A stretch of DNA of 64,000 bases from Dillenia suffruticosa (GCA_033439265.1 JAVTVX010000016.1:3852501-3916500), one strand, 5' to 3'; counted from the stretch's first letter, positions 25,501 to 40,500 are shown. A program made the numbers and translations. Notes: generated by a model from the sequence alone, not told the origin.

Positions 25501-28500
25501 TAGAGGCTTCATGAGAATAATTATTTTGAGAAAAACAGGAATAGATGGAACTATAGTTGGAAAAGTGTTCTAGAAAAAATACCCAATTTCATCTCTGAAT
25601 ATGGTCCACCGAGATATAAGGTTCCTCTCTAGTTCTCTCTCTCTCTCTCCTTCATTAGCACAAGTATGTTCGTGTATTCCATTTCTCTATCTATCTCTCT
25701 GCTGAATATTCTCCTCAGTTACATATGATCTTGTTTATTTTCCCTTCCACAGGTGCTGCACCTTCACTTACACCTTTCTTCAAGTGGCAATTCAGAAACT
25801 TTTTCTAATTCACTTCTGGCAACAGATAAAGCAAAGATGCCCAAGCATAATGAAGTCTTGTCAAACCAACAAGTTGAAACTTCTGCCAACTCTGGAGAGA
25901 AGGCCAATAAATATAAACCTGAATATAATGTCAGCGGGGTGAGTTTGCAGGACTGTACCCCAAAACTGGAGCAAATTATGGGCTCTTATCCTTTCACTGG
26001 TAATAAGGATGGTTGGAAGCCTTGTGGTGAAAAAATTAATGGCCTGAACACTGAAGGTGATGATATTGATTATGCAGTTGAACTCTCTATCGCTGCATCT
26101 GAAGCACTGGTCATTCATGAAATGGTAAGGGAAGTACCATCTTTCTCAATGTTGCAACCTTCAGCTGTTCTTGAAGCTGCACTTCTGGTAAAGCAATCAC
26201 GCTTAAGTGGGTCAAAAGATGCTTTCCATCACCTGAATGAACAAATAGAGGAGGTTGATTTTCTTTCCGACTTGGATGACGATACAATGAGAGCTGCATA
26301 TGAAGATATAGGGTTGTCTATAACTGACGCAGATGAGTTAGTTGTTGATGATTCACTTGTTTCTGAAGTTGAGCGGATTCCTGTTTTTGAAAATCATGTT
26401 GCTGTTGATTCTCAAACTAAAGAGCTTGTGGTTGGTGTTAAAGATGTTGAGTTGACAGATGTTACTATGTTGGACTGTTCCGTGGACACTACTAAGTCAA
26501 AGAACTTGCTGTTGGAATCTGTTGATGCTGAGAGGAGCAGGATGCTTTCTGATAGTCAGACATTGGTTCTAAGTTCCTGTCCAGCATGCCATGTTGATCC
26601 GTCTCTGCCTCCACTGCTTGGGCCAAGGCTGGATGCTGTACCTTCAAAAAAGGTAAACAAAGTTTTGAGAAGCACCTACAAGGAATAGTTTTCAATAGTA
26701 TCTGTCGGCAGAAAAGTTTTCACTTATTTAGCGTTGGCATGAGTAAAAAATTTCTCCATATGAATGCTTCGTATAAAATGTTTAACTATTCCAAGGTTTG
26801 CAAGTACAGACTGAACCTCTTTTGAGTTTGTTCATAGGTTATGCTGTTTTATTGAGTTTAGGGTTAGTTCCTAATTTAGTTTACAGGAAATTGACTTGAC
26901 AGATGTGGAAATAACATCTTTTGCGCATCAAGAAATAGTGATGCCTTTGCCTCAGGTTCAGAATTCAGAAAATGCAGGTGAAATTTCTTTCCCCACAGTT
27001 GTTGCCCTTCCTCTCTAGTTATGAAAATCATTTTCTTAGAAGTATTGGACTTTTTCCCTCCCTTCAACTGCAGAAAGAAAACATGAAACCAATAAGCTAG
27101 TTCCGGATAGATTCAAAAGCCGGTGGTTGGGTGGTTGGACTGGAAAGGTCTGTTCTGAATTTCTTTGCATTCTCTCTTGAACGCTACAAAAATGTTGCTG
27201 TCTTTGATATACTATAATCTCTATTTTCATAAACCTAATCCTGTTCATTTTCATGTTATTTGGGAGCAGAACAAATTGTGATGGCTTGTAGATTGGTTCT
27301 CAGATATTTTAATTCTCATCTTCCATTATTTTCTTACTTTCTCTTTGCATATTAATTTGGTCCTACAAACTTCCACGTTTGATCAAGGGGGTCTTAATAT
27401 GGGTATGGCAATCTTCTACCATATCCTATTCCTTCTAGCATAGACCATGAGCTTTAGCTTAAAGGGTTACTAAAGGGCTTTTGACCATTGGCAAAGTCTC
27501 TTAAGATTAAAAATAATGGAAACACATTTCTGCATCATCTTAAGCTTTAGGAGCAGATGCCTGTATCACAAGGTCTAAAGTTGAAGTACCACCTCTCCCA
27601 TTACACTAACAACAACAACAACAAATTGGAGCTTAATCACAATATTTGGGGTCGGCTATTTGAGAGAAATTTGAAAAAGATAGAAAGAAGAAAAATGAAA
27701 TAAATAAAAAATATATATATAAAATAAAAATAAGATAAAGGAAAAGAAAGGTAAGTAAATAAATCAATAGATAGATATTTAAAATATATTGGTTTAATTT
27801 GTACTGATTCTTCTACGCCATCCATTCCTATCCAAGACCATTTTCTCTTCTAAACTTTTAATTTTCATGCATTTACGAATAACTTGCATCCAAATTTTCA
27901 GCAGTCTACCTCTACGTTTTGCTAGATCTCCTGTATTTAAGTTTTCGGTTTTCCTAACTGGTGAATCTGTGGATTTTCTTTGCACATCCCGAACCACCTC
28001 AAACGGTACTCTTGTATTTTATCCATAATTGACCTAACTCCCAACTTGTTACGAATTTCTTCGTTACGAATTTCTTCGTTTCTAATTCTATCTCTTCTAG
28101 TTTTTCCACACATCCACTTAAATATCATCATTTCTGCTGCAACTATCTTTTGTTCTTGTTGTTTAATAACTCAATACTCAGTACCATATAATAGTGTGGA
28201 CCTAATCGCGATTCCATAAAACTTTCCCTTTAAATGCAATGGTATCGTGCGATCGTAAAGAATTTCGGATGCCTTTCTCCATTTCACCCAACCCGTTTGA
28301 ATCTTAGATTCACATTTTCATCTATATTACTATCGCTTTGAATGATGAAACCTAAATATTTAAATCGTTCACTTTTGGGTATATTTTGCCCATCTAATCT
28401 AATCATTTCTTTATCATTCTGATAACTTTCACTAAACTTACATCTCATATATTCGGTTTTCGATCTATTCAATCTAAATTCTCTGGATTCCAGTGTAAGT

Positions 28501-31500
28501 CTCCATAGCTCTAATTTAGTTCTAACATTTTCCTTAGTTTCATCAACTAGCATTGTATTATCGGCGAAAAGCATATACCATGGTATTTTATCTTGGATAT
28601 TTTTTGTTATTTCGTCTATTACTATTGCAAAAAGGAAGAGACTTAATGCCGAATTTTGGTGAAACCCAATGTTAATAGGGAAACTATTGCTCAAACTCCC
28701 GCAAGTTCTTACGCCGGTTACAACTCCATACATATCTCTAATTAGATTGATGTATCTTAAGGATATCATTTTCTTCATCAATGCCCATCACAATGAGTCT
28801 CTAGGGACCCTATCATATGCATTTTCTAGGTCAATGAATACCATATATAAGTCTCTATTCTGTGCTTTATATGTCTCCATCAAATATCGTAACAGGTAGA
28901 TTGCTTTCGTGATGGATCTTCTTGATATAAATCCAAACTGATTTTGAGATACATTTATCTCCAATTTTAATATATACTCTATTACTCTCTCCCATAATTT
29001 CATAGTATGACTCAGTTTAATTTCTCTATAATTGGAGCAATTTTGTATGTCTTCTTTATTCTTATGTAGCGGTACAATTACACTCTTCCTCCATATTTAT
29101 GGTATTCTCTTAGTTTGTCAAATTTTATTAAAAATATCCGTTAACACTTTTATATCAAAGGTGGAAAACCTGCCAGCACCATTTAACAATTGTTACTAGA
29201 AAATTTTGACATGGTATTGCATGAGTTATATTCATGAGTTTTAACCTTCTAAATCATGTGTCCTGAATCTGCACGTCGCAATCCAACTGGATTCTGCTAA
29301 GTGGTCAAGCACTTGGTTTTGTTAAAAAATAAGTCTACAACTATTAAATGCCACTCCTAAATAACCTAAATTCTGAGCGGGATAAAACTCCTTGCGATGA
29401 GACATGGCCGCTTGTTGAAGTTATTGTAAGAGAAAGCAAACCATGACATTATCCCCTATTCAGTTTGTTGACATCCTCGATGGCAAGGCTTGGATGGTGT
29501 TCACGTGTTGACCCTGAACAGTCCAGTCCTTAAAATCCTGTCACTTGTATTCTCCCTACAAATCTTTACTTCATGGCTCTTCTCCTCTATCAGGTACTCC
29601 TTATGTGATCTCCTCAAGGTCTTCTATACTTAACCCACAAGACTTTTCATTGCAAAGTAATGTGTGACATGAAATTGATTTTTTGATATTGTTGGAGGTT
29701 TGACTTCTCTCCCAACCGTGTTGGTCAATGGTGTTGGTTCTTTGTCCTTCTCAAGATGTCTGCTCACTGTGCTCTTCAGTGATCTCTGGTATTATAGTGC
29801 AAACTTCACAAGTACCGATCACATTCCCTATACGCCAATGATCTTCGCCTCCACAACTTGTTGCAACATTCATGTCTGTGTGTCTTACAAAACCTACAAA
29901 ATAGACCTGTTCCCCATTACAATGAAGAGCCATCTTTGATGTAGTAGTGTCAGCAAGTCTTCCCCAGTTGTTCTCATACTACCACCCCCGTGGTGCATCC
30001 CGCTTTTTGGGCTCCCTCTAAGATAAACTCTGTTGTTCCCGGTTCTTCAATAAATGGCTTGGCCATAGATGGTGTCATGAGTGTCGGGTCTTTCTCCACA
30101 ACTTGCTCCTGTTTGAACTATTGAAATTAGAGTAGAAGTCAACAATGTCGGCACCTACAATTCTTCCAAACAAATCAAGATATTTCAGCCCCATATTCCT
30201 GCACCAACAAGCCCAAGGAAGGGCCCTCCTCAGTCCAAGAAGGAAGGGCTTAAAGCCCTTCCCTAACAGCCAGCAGAACTAGCTGTTGGACAGGATTCCA
30301 ACGGCTAGTTCAGCTAGCCGATGGAGGCCCTCCAACGGCCAGAATTCTGGCTGTTGGAGGGCCATTGTCTCTCATCTCTAGATCTCTCTTTTCTCCTATA
30401 AAAGACCTTTATCTTCCTCTTGTAAAATCATAAAAAAATGCTCACAAGTTGTATGCAAATTCTCTCAAAATATTAATGATATTCTGAATTTTTATTCAAA
30501 ATATTTTGTACATTTGTTTTGCACAATTCAACATGGTATCAGAGCAGGCAATGCTGCATCTTCTCAACACCAAAAATCACTCAAATTGGGTAGATATCAT
30601 ACAAAAATTACTGAATTTATGCGATAATTCAAGCCTCCTTTTGAAAGAGCCATTTGGAGTATTCAAATTCTTGGAGCTATGGAGGAAGTTACATCAAGAC
30701 ACCTCAAATATAAAAGCGCTTCCACATTATGAAGAAATAAAGGTTGCTATTCAGCAAATAAAGGCATCCAAAATGCCTCAAATTCAAAACCAAATTCTGA
30801 ACGGAGGGAAAGTCTTCGCTGCTACAATGGAGCAGCAACAAAATGCATCAATTCCTCTCAAATCCGGCCACCAAGCTGCTGCACACTATGCAGATCCTCT
30901 ATCATCAATAAGAGCTAAGTGTGATGAGTTTCAAATCAAGCTAAATGAGTGCATAAAAGATCTACAGTAGCCGTCCCAAAAAGAAAGACATATCTCTCAA
31001 GTTCTATCCCCATTTAGCTTACAAGCAAAAGATCAAATTTCAGTCTCTATGATGGCCGAATGCACTGATCTCCAAGCAAAGGCAGATGAGTGCCTAAAGG
31101 GGCTTCATGAATCAGCTCAACAAAGAAGATCTTATGCTTCCGTGGTGACCGGAAGTGTTGCTCAATGTATAGCCTTTCAAGATAGACCGGATATTCACTT
31201 GAAGAGGTTTCAACATTCAGCGCATATAGATGGTAACAATCAAAACCCTATCTCTTCTTTAAACTCTGAAAAATTTCTTATAAATTCCGGAACTGATCAT
31301 CACATGATTAGGGATATGAGAAAAATCAAACGTTTTAAAAATCTCCCTAACCAAAGGGTAGTGCGTGTTGCTAATGGACAAAATCTAGAAGTAAAACAAA
31401 TGGGGGAAGTTGAAATTTTTGGAAAATCTACAGGTGCTTTATATGTTCCCCAACTTACTTCTGATCTTTTGTCCATTAGCAAGATCACAAAGAATCAAGG

Positions 31501-34500
31501 GTGTAGGGCCACCTTTGATCCGGACTCAGTCACATTTCATGATCTAAAGACAAATCAATTGATTGGCAGAGGAACTCAAAAAGGAGGCCTATATTACTTA
31601 GATCAAGCGCATTATGCACTCACTGCCCACATTAATGATAATGCTTCACTTTGGCATGCACGACTAGGACATCTAAACAATAAAGCATTGAAACTTCTTC
31701 TTCCAACTTTGAGCATTGAAAACAAGTCTTGTGAAGTATGTATATTAGGGAAAGAAACAAGAACCACTTACCCTAGTTCGGAAAGCAAGTATATCTCTCC
31801 TTTTAAATTAGTACATTCAGATATTTGGACTTCCCCTATCATGTCACATCTGGGATACAAATACTTCATCACATTTATTGACAAAAAAACTAGGTACACA
31901 TGGATATACTTTTTGCATTCCAAGGATCAAGCTTTTGAGGCACTCAAAAGCTATTTCAAGTATGTGACCAACTTATACAATGCCAAAATTAAGATCCTTA
32001 GAACAGATTATGGTGGAGAATACACAAGCCACAAATTTGAAAACTTCCTAAAAAATAATGGGATCCTTCATCAAATGTCATGTGTTTACACACCCCAATA
32101 AAATGGGGTGGCCGAAAGAAAAAATAGACATATTAGAAACCGCAAGAGCTATGATGATCCATGCGAATGTCCCAAAAAAATTTTGGTGTGATGCGGTTAG
32201 AATTGCAATCCATGTGATGAACTTAATGCCCACTGAAGTTTTAAAGGGCTTGTCACCATTAGAAGTCCTCTTAACAAGAAAAACAAGGATCTCATATCTT
32301 AGAGTTTTTGGGTATACATGTTATATTCACATTCCCTCACAATTTAGGGACAAATTAGATCGTAGAGGTATGAAATGCTTATTCCTAGGTTATGCATCAC
32401 TTGAGAAGGGTTATAGATGTTATGATCCTACAACTAATAGAGCATACACCTCTAAGTATGTGATATTTGTAGAAAAAGAGTTTTTCTTTTCAGGAAAGGA
32501 GACACAAGAAGCACCCAAGGAAAATGCTCCAACAAAAACTTGGGACTTCCTAGTTCTACCGTACCTACCGCCCTCTCAAATTGATGAAAGAAATGGTTCC
32601 CAAGATACGGCCCACTCTCAAAACAATGAGGAGGAACCAGCATCTACCTCAGGGGGAGAACAACAAACAATGGAAGAAGAGACATCTGAACAAGCTATGG
32701 AAGAACCGGAAGCATCTCCGCCTCCTCTTCGAAGATCAACAAGGCTTAGACTTCCTCCATCGGAGTGGATGAGTCAAAGATATCCAATTTGTGACTATTA
32801 TACCACCTCTCTTGAGCCACCAACCCTTCATAAGAAACATAGATCAACATCAAGAGCCTAGAACCTTTGAAGAAGCCAAACATCATCCTCAATGGGTCCA
32901 AGCCATGAAGGATGAGCTAGATGCCTTGGCTAAGAATGGGACATGGGAAATATCATTACTTCCAAAAGGAAAGAAAGTTGTGGGATGCAAATGGGTTTAT
33001 AAGATCAAACATAAGAGTGATGGAAGTATTGATAAATACAAGACAAGATAGTGGCAAAGGGATTCACTCAAGCATATGGAGTAGATTACAAAGAGACATA
33101 TGCACCGGTGGCCAAAATGAACACAATTCGGGTCTTATTGTCTCTTGCAATTAATCACTCTTGACCAATGTTCCAAATGGATGTAGCAAACACGTTTCTC
33201 CAAGGGGACTTAGAAGAAGAAGTATATATGGAAATTCCTCTGGGGTTTGCTCATCATAGCAACAAAGTTTGCAAACTAAATAAAGCAATCTATGGTCTCA
33301 AACAATCTCCAAGAGCTTGGCACGCAAAACTTAGTACTACTCTTCTCAATCATAATTTTAAGAAATGCAATAGTGACACATCTCTCTTTGTTAAAAGGCA
33401 AGATGGAAAAATCATTGTTATTTTAGTTTATGTAGATGACATAATTATAACCGAAAATTATTTAAATTTGATCAACTAAGTTAGAAAATTTCTCCAAACA
33501 AAATTTGACATTAAAAACTTAGGAAAACGAAGGTATTTCTTAGGGATAGAACTTGCCTATTGTCCAAATGGGTTTATTTTATCACAAAGAAAATATGCGC
33601 TTGATCTTTTGCAGGAAACAGGGAAGTTAGGTGCTAAGCCCGCATGTAATCCTATCAGCTCCTCCTACGGTCTCAAGGATGATGATGAAAAGTATGAAGA
33701 TGAACAAAGATATCAAAGGGTTATAGGGAGATTGATCTATCTTACCATAACCCGACCGGACATTTCATTCGCCGTGAGTCAAGTAAGCCAACACATGCAC
33801 AAGCCAAAGAGAAAGCATTGGAGAGCTGCAGAAAGGATTTTCCATTACCTAAAAGGCACCCAGGCATGGGAATTTGGATGAAGGAAAACGTCAGCTCAGA
33901 AATCATAGGTTATTGTGATGCGGATTGGGCTGGAGACTCAGAACATAGACGATCTACCTCAGGGTATTGCATGTTTGTTGGAGGAAATCTAGTGGCGTGG
34001 AAGAGCAAAAAATAACATGTAGTATCAAGGTCAAGTGTTGAGGCGGAATATAGAGCTATGGCGGCCGCAACAAGCGAGATAGTTTGGTTAAAAGCTTTTA
34101 TTGAAAAACTTGGATTCTCCGTCTCAACCCTTATTCATCTTTATTGCGATAATCAATCTGTAATTTACATAGTTTCAAACCTGGTTTTTCATGAAAGAAC
34201 AAAACACATCGAGGTAGACTGTCACTTTGTGAGACAAAAAATTGAAGAAAAGCTCATCACTCCTAGCTTTACAAGGAGTGATCATCAAGTTGCTAATATT
34301 CTCACCAAATCAGGAACCGCAAAACACATCCTCAAAAATATGGATAAGTTAAGTGTTATAGATATATACACACACCTAACTTGAGGGGGAGTATTGAAAG
34401 TAGAGTAGAAGTCAGCAATGGCGGCACCTACAATTCTTCCAAATAAATCAAGATATTTCAGCCCCATAATCCTGCACCAACAAGCCCAAGGAAGGGCCCT

Positions 34501-37500
34501 CCTCAGCCCAAGAAGGAAGGGCTAAAAGCCCTTCCCCAACAGCCAGCAGAACTAGCTGTTGGACAGGGTTCCAACGGCCAGAATTCTGGCTGTTGGAGGG
34601 CCATTGTCTCTCATCTCTAGATCTCTCTTTTCTCCTATAAAAGACCCTATCTTCCTCTTGTAAAACCATAAAAAAAAAATTCTCACAAGTTGTATGCAAA
34701 TTCTCCCAAAATATCAATGATATTCTGAATTTTTATTCAAAATATTTTGTACATTTGTTTTGCACAATTCAACATGAACCTGTTGCTTTCCTCAAACAAC
34801 TTGATTAGCGATGCATTCTTCCCCCATGGAATTCCTTGCCCATTTTCCATACTCATGTGGATCTGATCTAGTCCCATGGTATGCCAACCAATACTTTCCC
34901 AAGCAAGAGAGCCTCCCTCCATCATTTGTTGAAGTTGACATGTCGAGCCTTCTAGTCCGACTAGGCTCGTTTCCACAATAAGTCACCACATTTTGAAGCT
35001 TGCAAACTTTATCACCACCTAAATCGTGTGGAACTCTGACCAATGAGTCACCACATTGAGGATCTCTGGCCATTAGCAATTGAAAGCTGAAGATTCTCAT
35101 GCTTATTATATTCATAGCTGTTGAACTCATGATACTTTGTGGGGATGTTAGTTCCTCCTTCCAGCAGGCTACTCCTCTCCTCCCCCTGGTCTGCAAGGCT
35201 GTGGCTGCTCCCCCCCACCTCCTGAAACTTGCTGAACTCCTGCAGTTCTCGCAGAAGCCTTTCCATCTGCAAGCTTAGCATTGTCTGCTGTTGCTGGAGT
35301 TCCTCCACGTTGGCCAGTTGTTGCCCCTTTTGCTTTTCCATTCGTTGCTCCATTCATTGCTCGAATTCCCTCATAAATCTCTCCATCCAGCTAAATCATT
35401 CTGCAAAGTTTTCCATCACGGCTGGCTCTGATACCAAATTGATATGAGCCCTTGCATAGGATCTAGTCAATGAATACTCTGCAGGGAATTCTTCTCTTCC
35501 TTTGCTAGAGTTTTTCCCTCTCCCAGACCCTGTTTTTGATGGCTGGAAACTTGTTCCCTAACAAGCTTCTCACCACATTTATTTTAAGAGAAATTAGATT
35601 TATCTTTTTATTAATCATACTCCCTTTAAATAGGGAAAACTGTGATTTACAATAAAATATAATTTTTACTAAAAATAAATCCCTGAAATCATTCCTAATG
35701 TGAAAAATTCCCAAAATTAAGGTAACTATTAATTTTAAAAAATATTACAATAAACTAAAATAATGAAACTATTATTTTTCTAAAATATTTTCTTTTTGCG
35801 GTGAACACTTGGATTTGACAATGGAAGAGCACCAACCAACTCTCATAATGAGGAAGCATATTTGTGAGTATAAAGAGATTGAACGATACAATAGTAAGAA
35901 AATCAAATAAACAAGCAATGTATGATTGAAGACAACAATAATTTTTAACTAGTAAGAAGATTACAATTAGCCATTGAGGGGATTTTTTCTATGCTATGCC
36001 AAGGGCGAAGGAGTCTCTTTCTATGAGTCGCAAATTTTTATCCCGTTATAGAGTTTTTTTTTATGCATTTATTGCCGGCATGAGGAGCTGTGCAGGGTTT
36101 TTTTAGAATTAGGCTTTTTTTTTTCCCTCGCAAACTTTGTACACTATTACAAAAAGTCATGGTGCATGCCATATTTTTTCTCATATTTTTACAAATTCTC
36201 TCACTTTCTAAAAATTACCTAATTTAAAAGTACAAAATTGCTGAACATTTGGTTTTCTTACAAAATAAGGCTACTATTGCAAAGAGCTACTCCTAAATAG
36301 CTGAAATCCTGAGTTTTGGGTTGAAAGTCCTTGCATATGAGGCATGGCTGCTTGCCAAAGTTGTAGAAACAACTGTGCTTTATTTACTCACATTTGTTTA
36401 TTTATTTTTAAGACTGCGCCGTACTCATTACCTATTCATAACATCCTGCTGCCCCAACTCTATTACAGATGGGATTTGATATGAGGACCTCTTAGTATCA
36501 CCTCAATTGTCTTTACAAGCTGAACTAGCTAACATCACGTTTTGAGTTAAATTTTTCTGGCATCTAGTTGCTATGCCTTAGTCAATCATCAGCTCTCATT
36601 CAAACATTGTCCACCATAATCTGATTATTTAATTTATAAGAAATTATTCTTGTAAATTTTGTAAGCAGTTAAGGTTTTTGAGGAGGACAATAAAAGATAT
36701 TACATTTATGAGTGGATCTAATCTTCATTAGGGTTCATCTTTGACTATGTTGAGATAATGGTTATATTATTTGTTTGCTCTTCTCTTTCTATTAATTCTT
36801 GATTTTTAGTTCATTTTTTGTTGTGGGAGTTAGATGGTCACGGAAGGATAAAGAGAAGTAATTGTATATTTTTTTGCTCTCCTCTTTTCCATTAATTCTT
36901 GATTGTTAGTTCATTTTGTTTTGTAGGAATTAGATGGTCCTGGATGGATAAAGCAAAGTAATGGTTATAACATCCATAAGCTTTTCATTTGTGAGACAAG
37001 CTTTCTTTCAGAATCTGCAAATACACCCGCAGATGAGAACTCTTGTGTTCAAGAACAAGCAAAAAGGGCCTGGCAGGTCTCTCAGTCCAGCATACCAAAT
37101 GATGTTTGTTCCCATGCTGAAAATGAGTCAATATTGAAATCTCAAGTTCACATTAGATCTAGCCCATCATTTGTCGATCCTCTTTGTTCTGTTGTTCCCT
37201 GCAGCATCTCTTCAGAAGGTGCCAGTTCTACTCTGATGAGAAATCAGCCTCTAGAAGTTGTCAATACAGAAAAGAGCTTGCATCCTGTGTTGGAACAAGA
37301 GATGGGATCCTTTCTGAGAGGCTCAACTCTCAATGTTGAATTTAATAATGAGGAAGAGCAAGCTGCTCCTATGATCAGTAATGATGGTCCTCGCTCAAAA
37401 TGCTGCAGGAAGTTGACCACTCTTGAAGCCTACAGTGTGTTATTACCAAGTAACAATGGCATTTCCAGGATAGAGAGTATCTATTGCGATCAGTCATTAC

Positions 37501-40500
37501 CATGCAATTCAAGTCTCCTTATCTCCAAAGCTAAAACAGATCCATTTGGAAAATCTTCCATTGGGGATTCCTCAAGAATTCTACTTTCAAGTTCAATACC
37601 TGAGTCCAACAATGGAAATGGTCATCAGAATAATGATGACATTTCTTTTGTTAGGGATTCTGTGAGTAAAGCTGGGTCTGAGTTGCAGCTTCATCATCAA
37701 GATGCCAGGGATTCAACGTACATGTCAAATTTCATGAGCCACTACAATGAGGCTCCTAAAGCCTTGGTAAGTAAGGCCCCAAGAGCTCAAATTCCTCAAG
37801 TGGCTGTAACACCAGGAAATGGAGTTGAGCTTCATCATTGTAAAGTCTTTCATAATTTACCGTCTGAAGGCAAGAATTTCCATGAAATAAGAGTTCCAGG
37901 AAGAAAGCGAGTTCAGTTTGAGGAAACTGAGATCACAGTACCGCAGAAAAAGAAATTTTCAAATGTTCAATCTAGATACACATGTCGTAAGCCCTTGCTT
38001 TTGCCTTTCTCACCCGCCACAATAAAAAAGAGAAGTTGCAAAGTGTCATTTTTCGAAGTAACTGTCTCTATGTAGCAATTGTTGTTTTGTAGGCTCAAAA
38101 CGTGGAGTTAACAGATCAAAAAGTTATCATCCTAGTCCGGACTCTCAAAATGAGGAAATGAGAAGGCTTCTTACCAACCGTTGCATTAAGGATGCAAAGA
38201 GAATGATATTTCAAGGGATGGAATTCTTGCTGACCGGGATTTCAAGTCAGAAGAAAAAGGAACTTGAAGGCATTATACGCAACCATGGAGGAATAGTTCA
38301 TTTTGATATTCCTACGAATTTTAGGGGAAGGAAAAACTTGAAATCTTATTATCAGCCGATTCCAGTTGTCCTATGCCCCAGAAAGGTTTGTATTGGAATT
38401 GCAATCTTTGAGTGCATTGAATTAAGTATTTACTGCCTATGGATGGGACAATTGTGATAAATAGATCTTAAATTCATGATGGCTTGACTTTCACAGTTGA
38501 GCATATAGCTGCAGCTCTTGTCCTACTCACTTTCATGTTACATTCTTTTAGGGAAGGACAAGGCAGGTGCAACTCCTGCCATTGCCTATTTGGAAAGTGT
38601 TGCCCTAGATCCTGGTGCCAGTTGATGCAACAAACTAATGCCTGAAAAGACCAAATCATGTAATATTTTAGAAGGAAAAATAAGCCATAAAGGTCTATAT
38701 TGATCAGCGGCTTATTTGATACATATCAGAATTCCAATCACAGTCAATATATAAAAGTAGATTTTATGAACTTGACCATACTCTAAGTTGCTTTAATCTC
38801 AGATGACATGAGATGTGAACAAAATAATTTTGTAGCATATTGAAATAGTATTTTTCTTTTTTGTTATTGCTTTTTGGTCCATGGGTCTCATTTAATGTCG
38901 GATATGCTCAATATTATACTATGTCCTTGAATGAACTTGTTGGCACCATTTATGTGAAAGAAAGGCAAAGTTAACTAGCAGTGAAGTTCTCCTGCGTATT
39001 TGTCTGCGTTTTTTGTTCATTTCTGCTCAAAGAGTCTTCGAAAGATGATGCTCTGTGTAAATATATCATAATGTTGGTCATATTAAGTTAAATCATCCTT
39101 GATAAAACACCAATATTTTTTAAAGTATATGTTCCATTGAAATTCATGATATATAATTGTCGCAATTGAGTTGGTTGCCACGTGCTAAAAGAACAATGCA
39201 TATGGCAATAGATATAGTAATTGTTGAATTTCATGCAAAAGTGGCTCTTCATCTTTTGGCATAAATGTGTTTCAGCTGACAAAACGGCTTTCCATAAAAA
39301 GGAAAGATAGAAAATGAAACAAATAGTAAGTCTTGTTAAAATAAGTAGATGCCACTGATAGACATTTTATCATCTCAGGATCTAAATCAAAGGACAGTGG
39401 TATCACTCATATTCTTTAGCCATTTCGTCATTTCATGACCTAGATCATGGAATGAATCTTGTTTTCTATGCTTTGTTTAGTAGTAGTAGTTGTCGTAAAA
39501 TAGCTGAATATGGTAATGAAGTGTAAATTTGGATGAAAAAACACTTGTCTGGAGTACTTGAGATGTAGTGGTGAGCTTGTTCTGTCTTTCCTAGTTCATG
39601 ATGCCTAATATACAGGCACATGTTTTCATAGATATTATCCAGGTTTTTGTTGCTTGTGAAGCTAAATTAAATGTATTCTGGATGTGTAGTTTATTTGTGA
39701 AGCTACTTTGGATATTTTTTATTCTTTTTCTTAGTTCTAGCCAGTTTTCTGATAAAAGTGAGCAGCAAGGATGTGTGTGTGTTTGTGTGTTTCATCAATT
39801 TTGTTTCAGTACTGATACATTAGTCCCATAGCTAACATATTATCCAAGGCCTGGTTATTTCTGACATTTTCATCAAAGGAAGCGAATTAATGTAATACAA
39901 TGGTGCTAAAGTGTTTAAAATCATTAAATGTTTCATGCCATTGACTGTCTAATATATTAGATGCTTGCCTCCTTGACTTGAGAACATGTTTTATCACTGG
40001 ACATTGGTATTGCATTTCAGTTTCATGGTTTTGGAGTCAACTACGTATGCAAAAGCATTTTTTTTTTCTTTTTGTTTCCCTTCAGAGTTGTTTTTGTTGG
40101 AATCTCTTTATATGTCTGGTACATCTCATCGAAGCATTCTATTTTCATTATTCATTTGATTATTTTATTTCTTAAGATTTGGTCTGCCCCCAATACATAA
40201 AGATCGAAAGTAAATCTTGGTGGAAGAAAAAGAAGATAGCAAGAAAGAATAAGGAAAGAAATAGAAAGTGAGGGCATGTATGGCTGATGCTAGGAAAGTG
40301 AGACATAGCAAGTGAAGAATTAGAAGAAATATTTTTGTCGGTGGTTAAATTTGATACTTTTACAAATATAGGAGATTCTGTTGGGATTAAAGTGTGGCTC
40401 CTTAAAGTTCACTAAGAAGAAAATAGCCTGGTAACAAACTTAACAATGAGTGGAATATGGCCTGAGAGAGACTAACAAAAGATGGATAGACTAAAAGGCA

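Larger units (their letters stand above)
30119..34774 (+). mobile_element. Nested, younger Ty1-copia element in intron 6
   Basis: LTRs are 30119-30533 and 34392-34774, with TGAAC target duplications at 30114-30118 and 34775-34779. The PBS TGGTATCAGAGC starts at 30534 and the polypurine tract GAGGGGGAG precedes the right LTR. It is inserted inside a gypsy-like remnant. Both LTRs begin TATTGAA instead of TGTTGAA. Apart from a deletion of about 31 bp in the right LTR, I count only some 15-18 differences, so it is younger than the intron 3 copia. Confidence 0.95.

Noticed and set aside
25861..26299. Minus-strand frames opposite exon 4
   Set aside because: Shadows of a 900-nt plus-strand exon with clean splice sites and family-like content.
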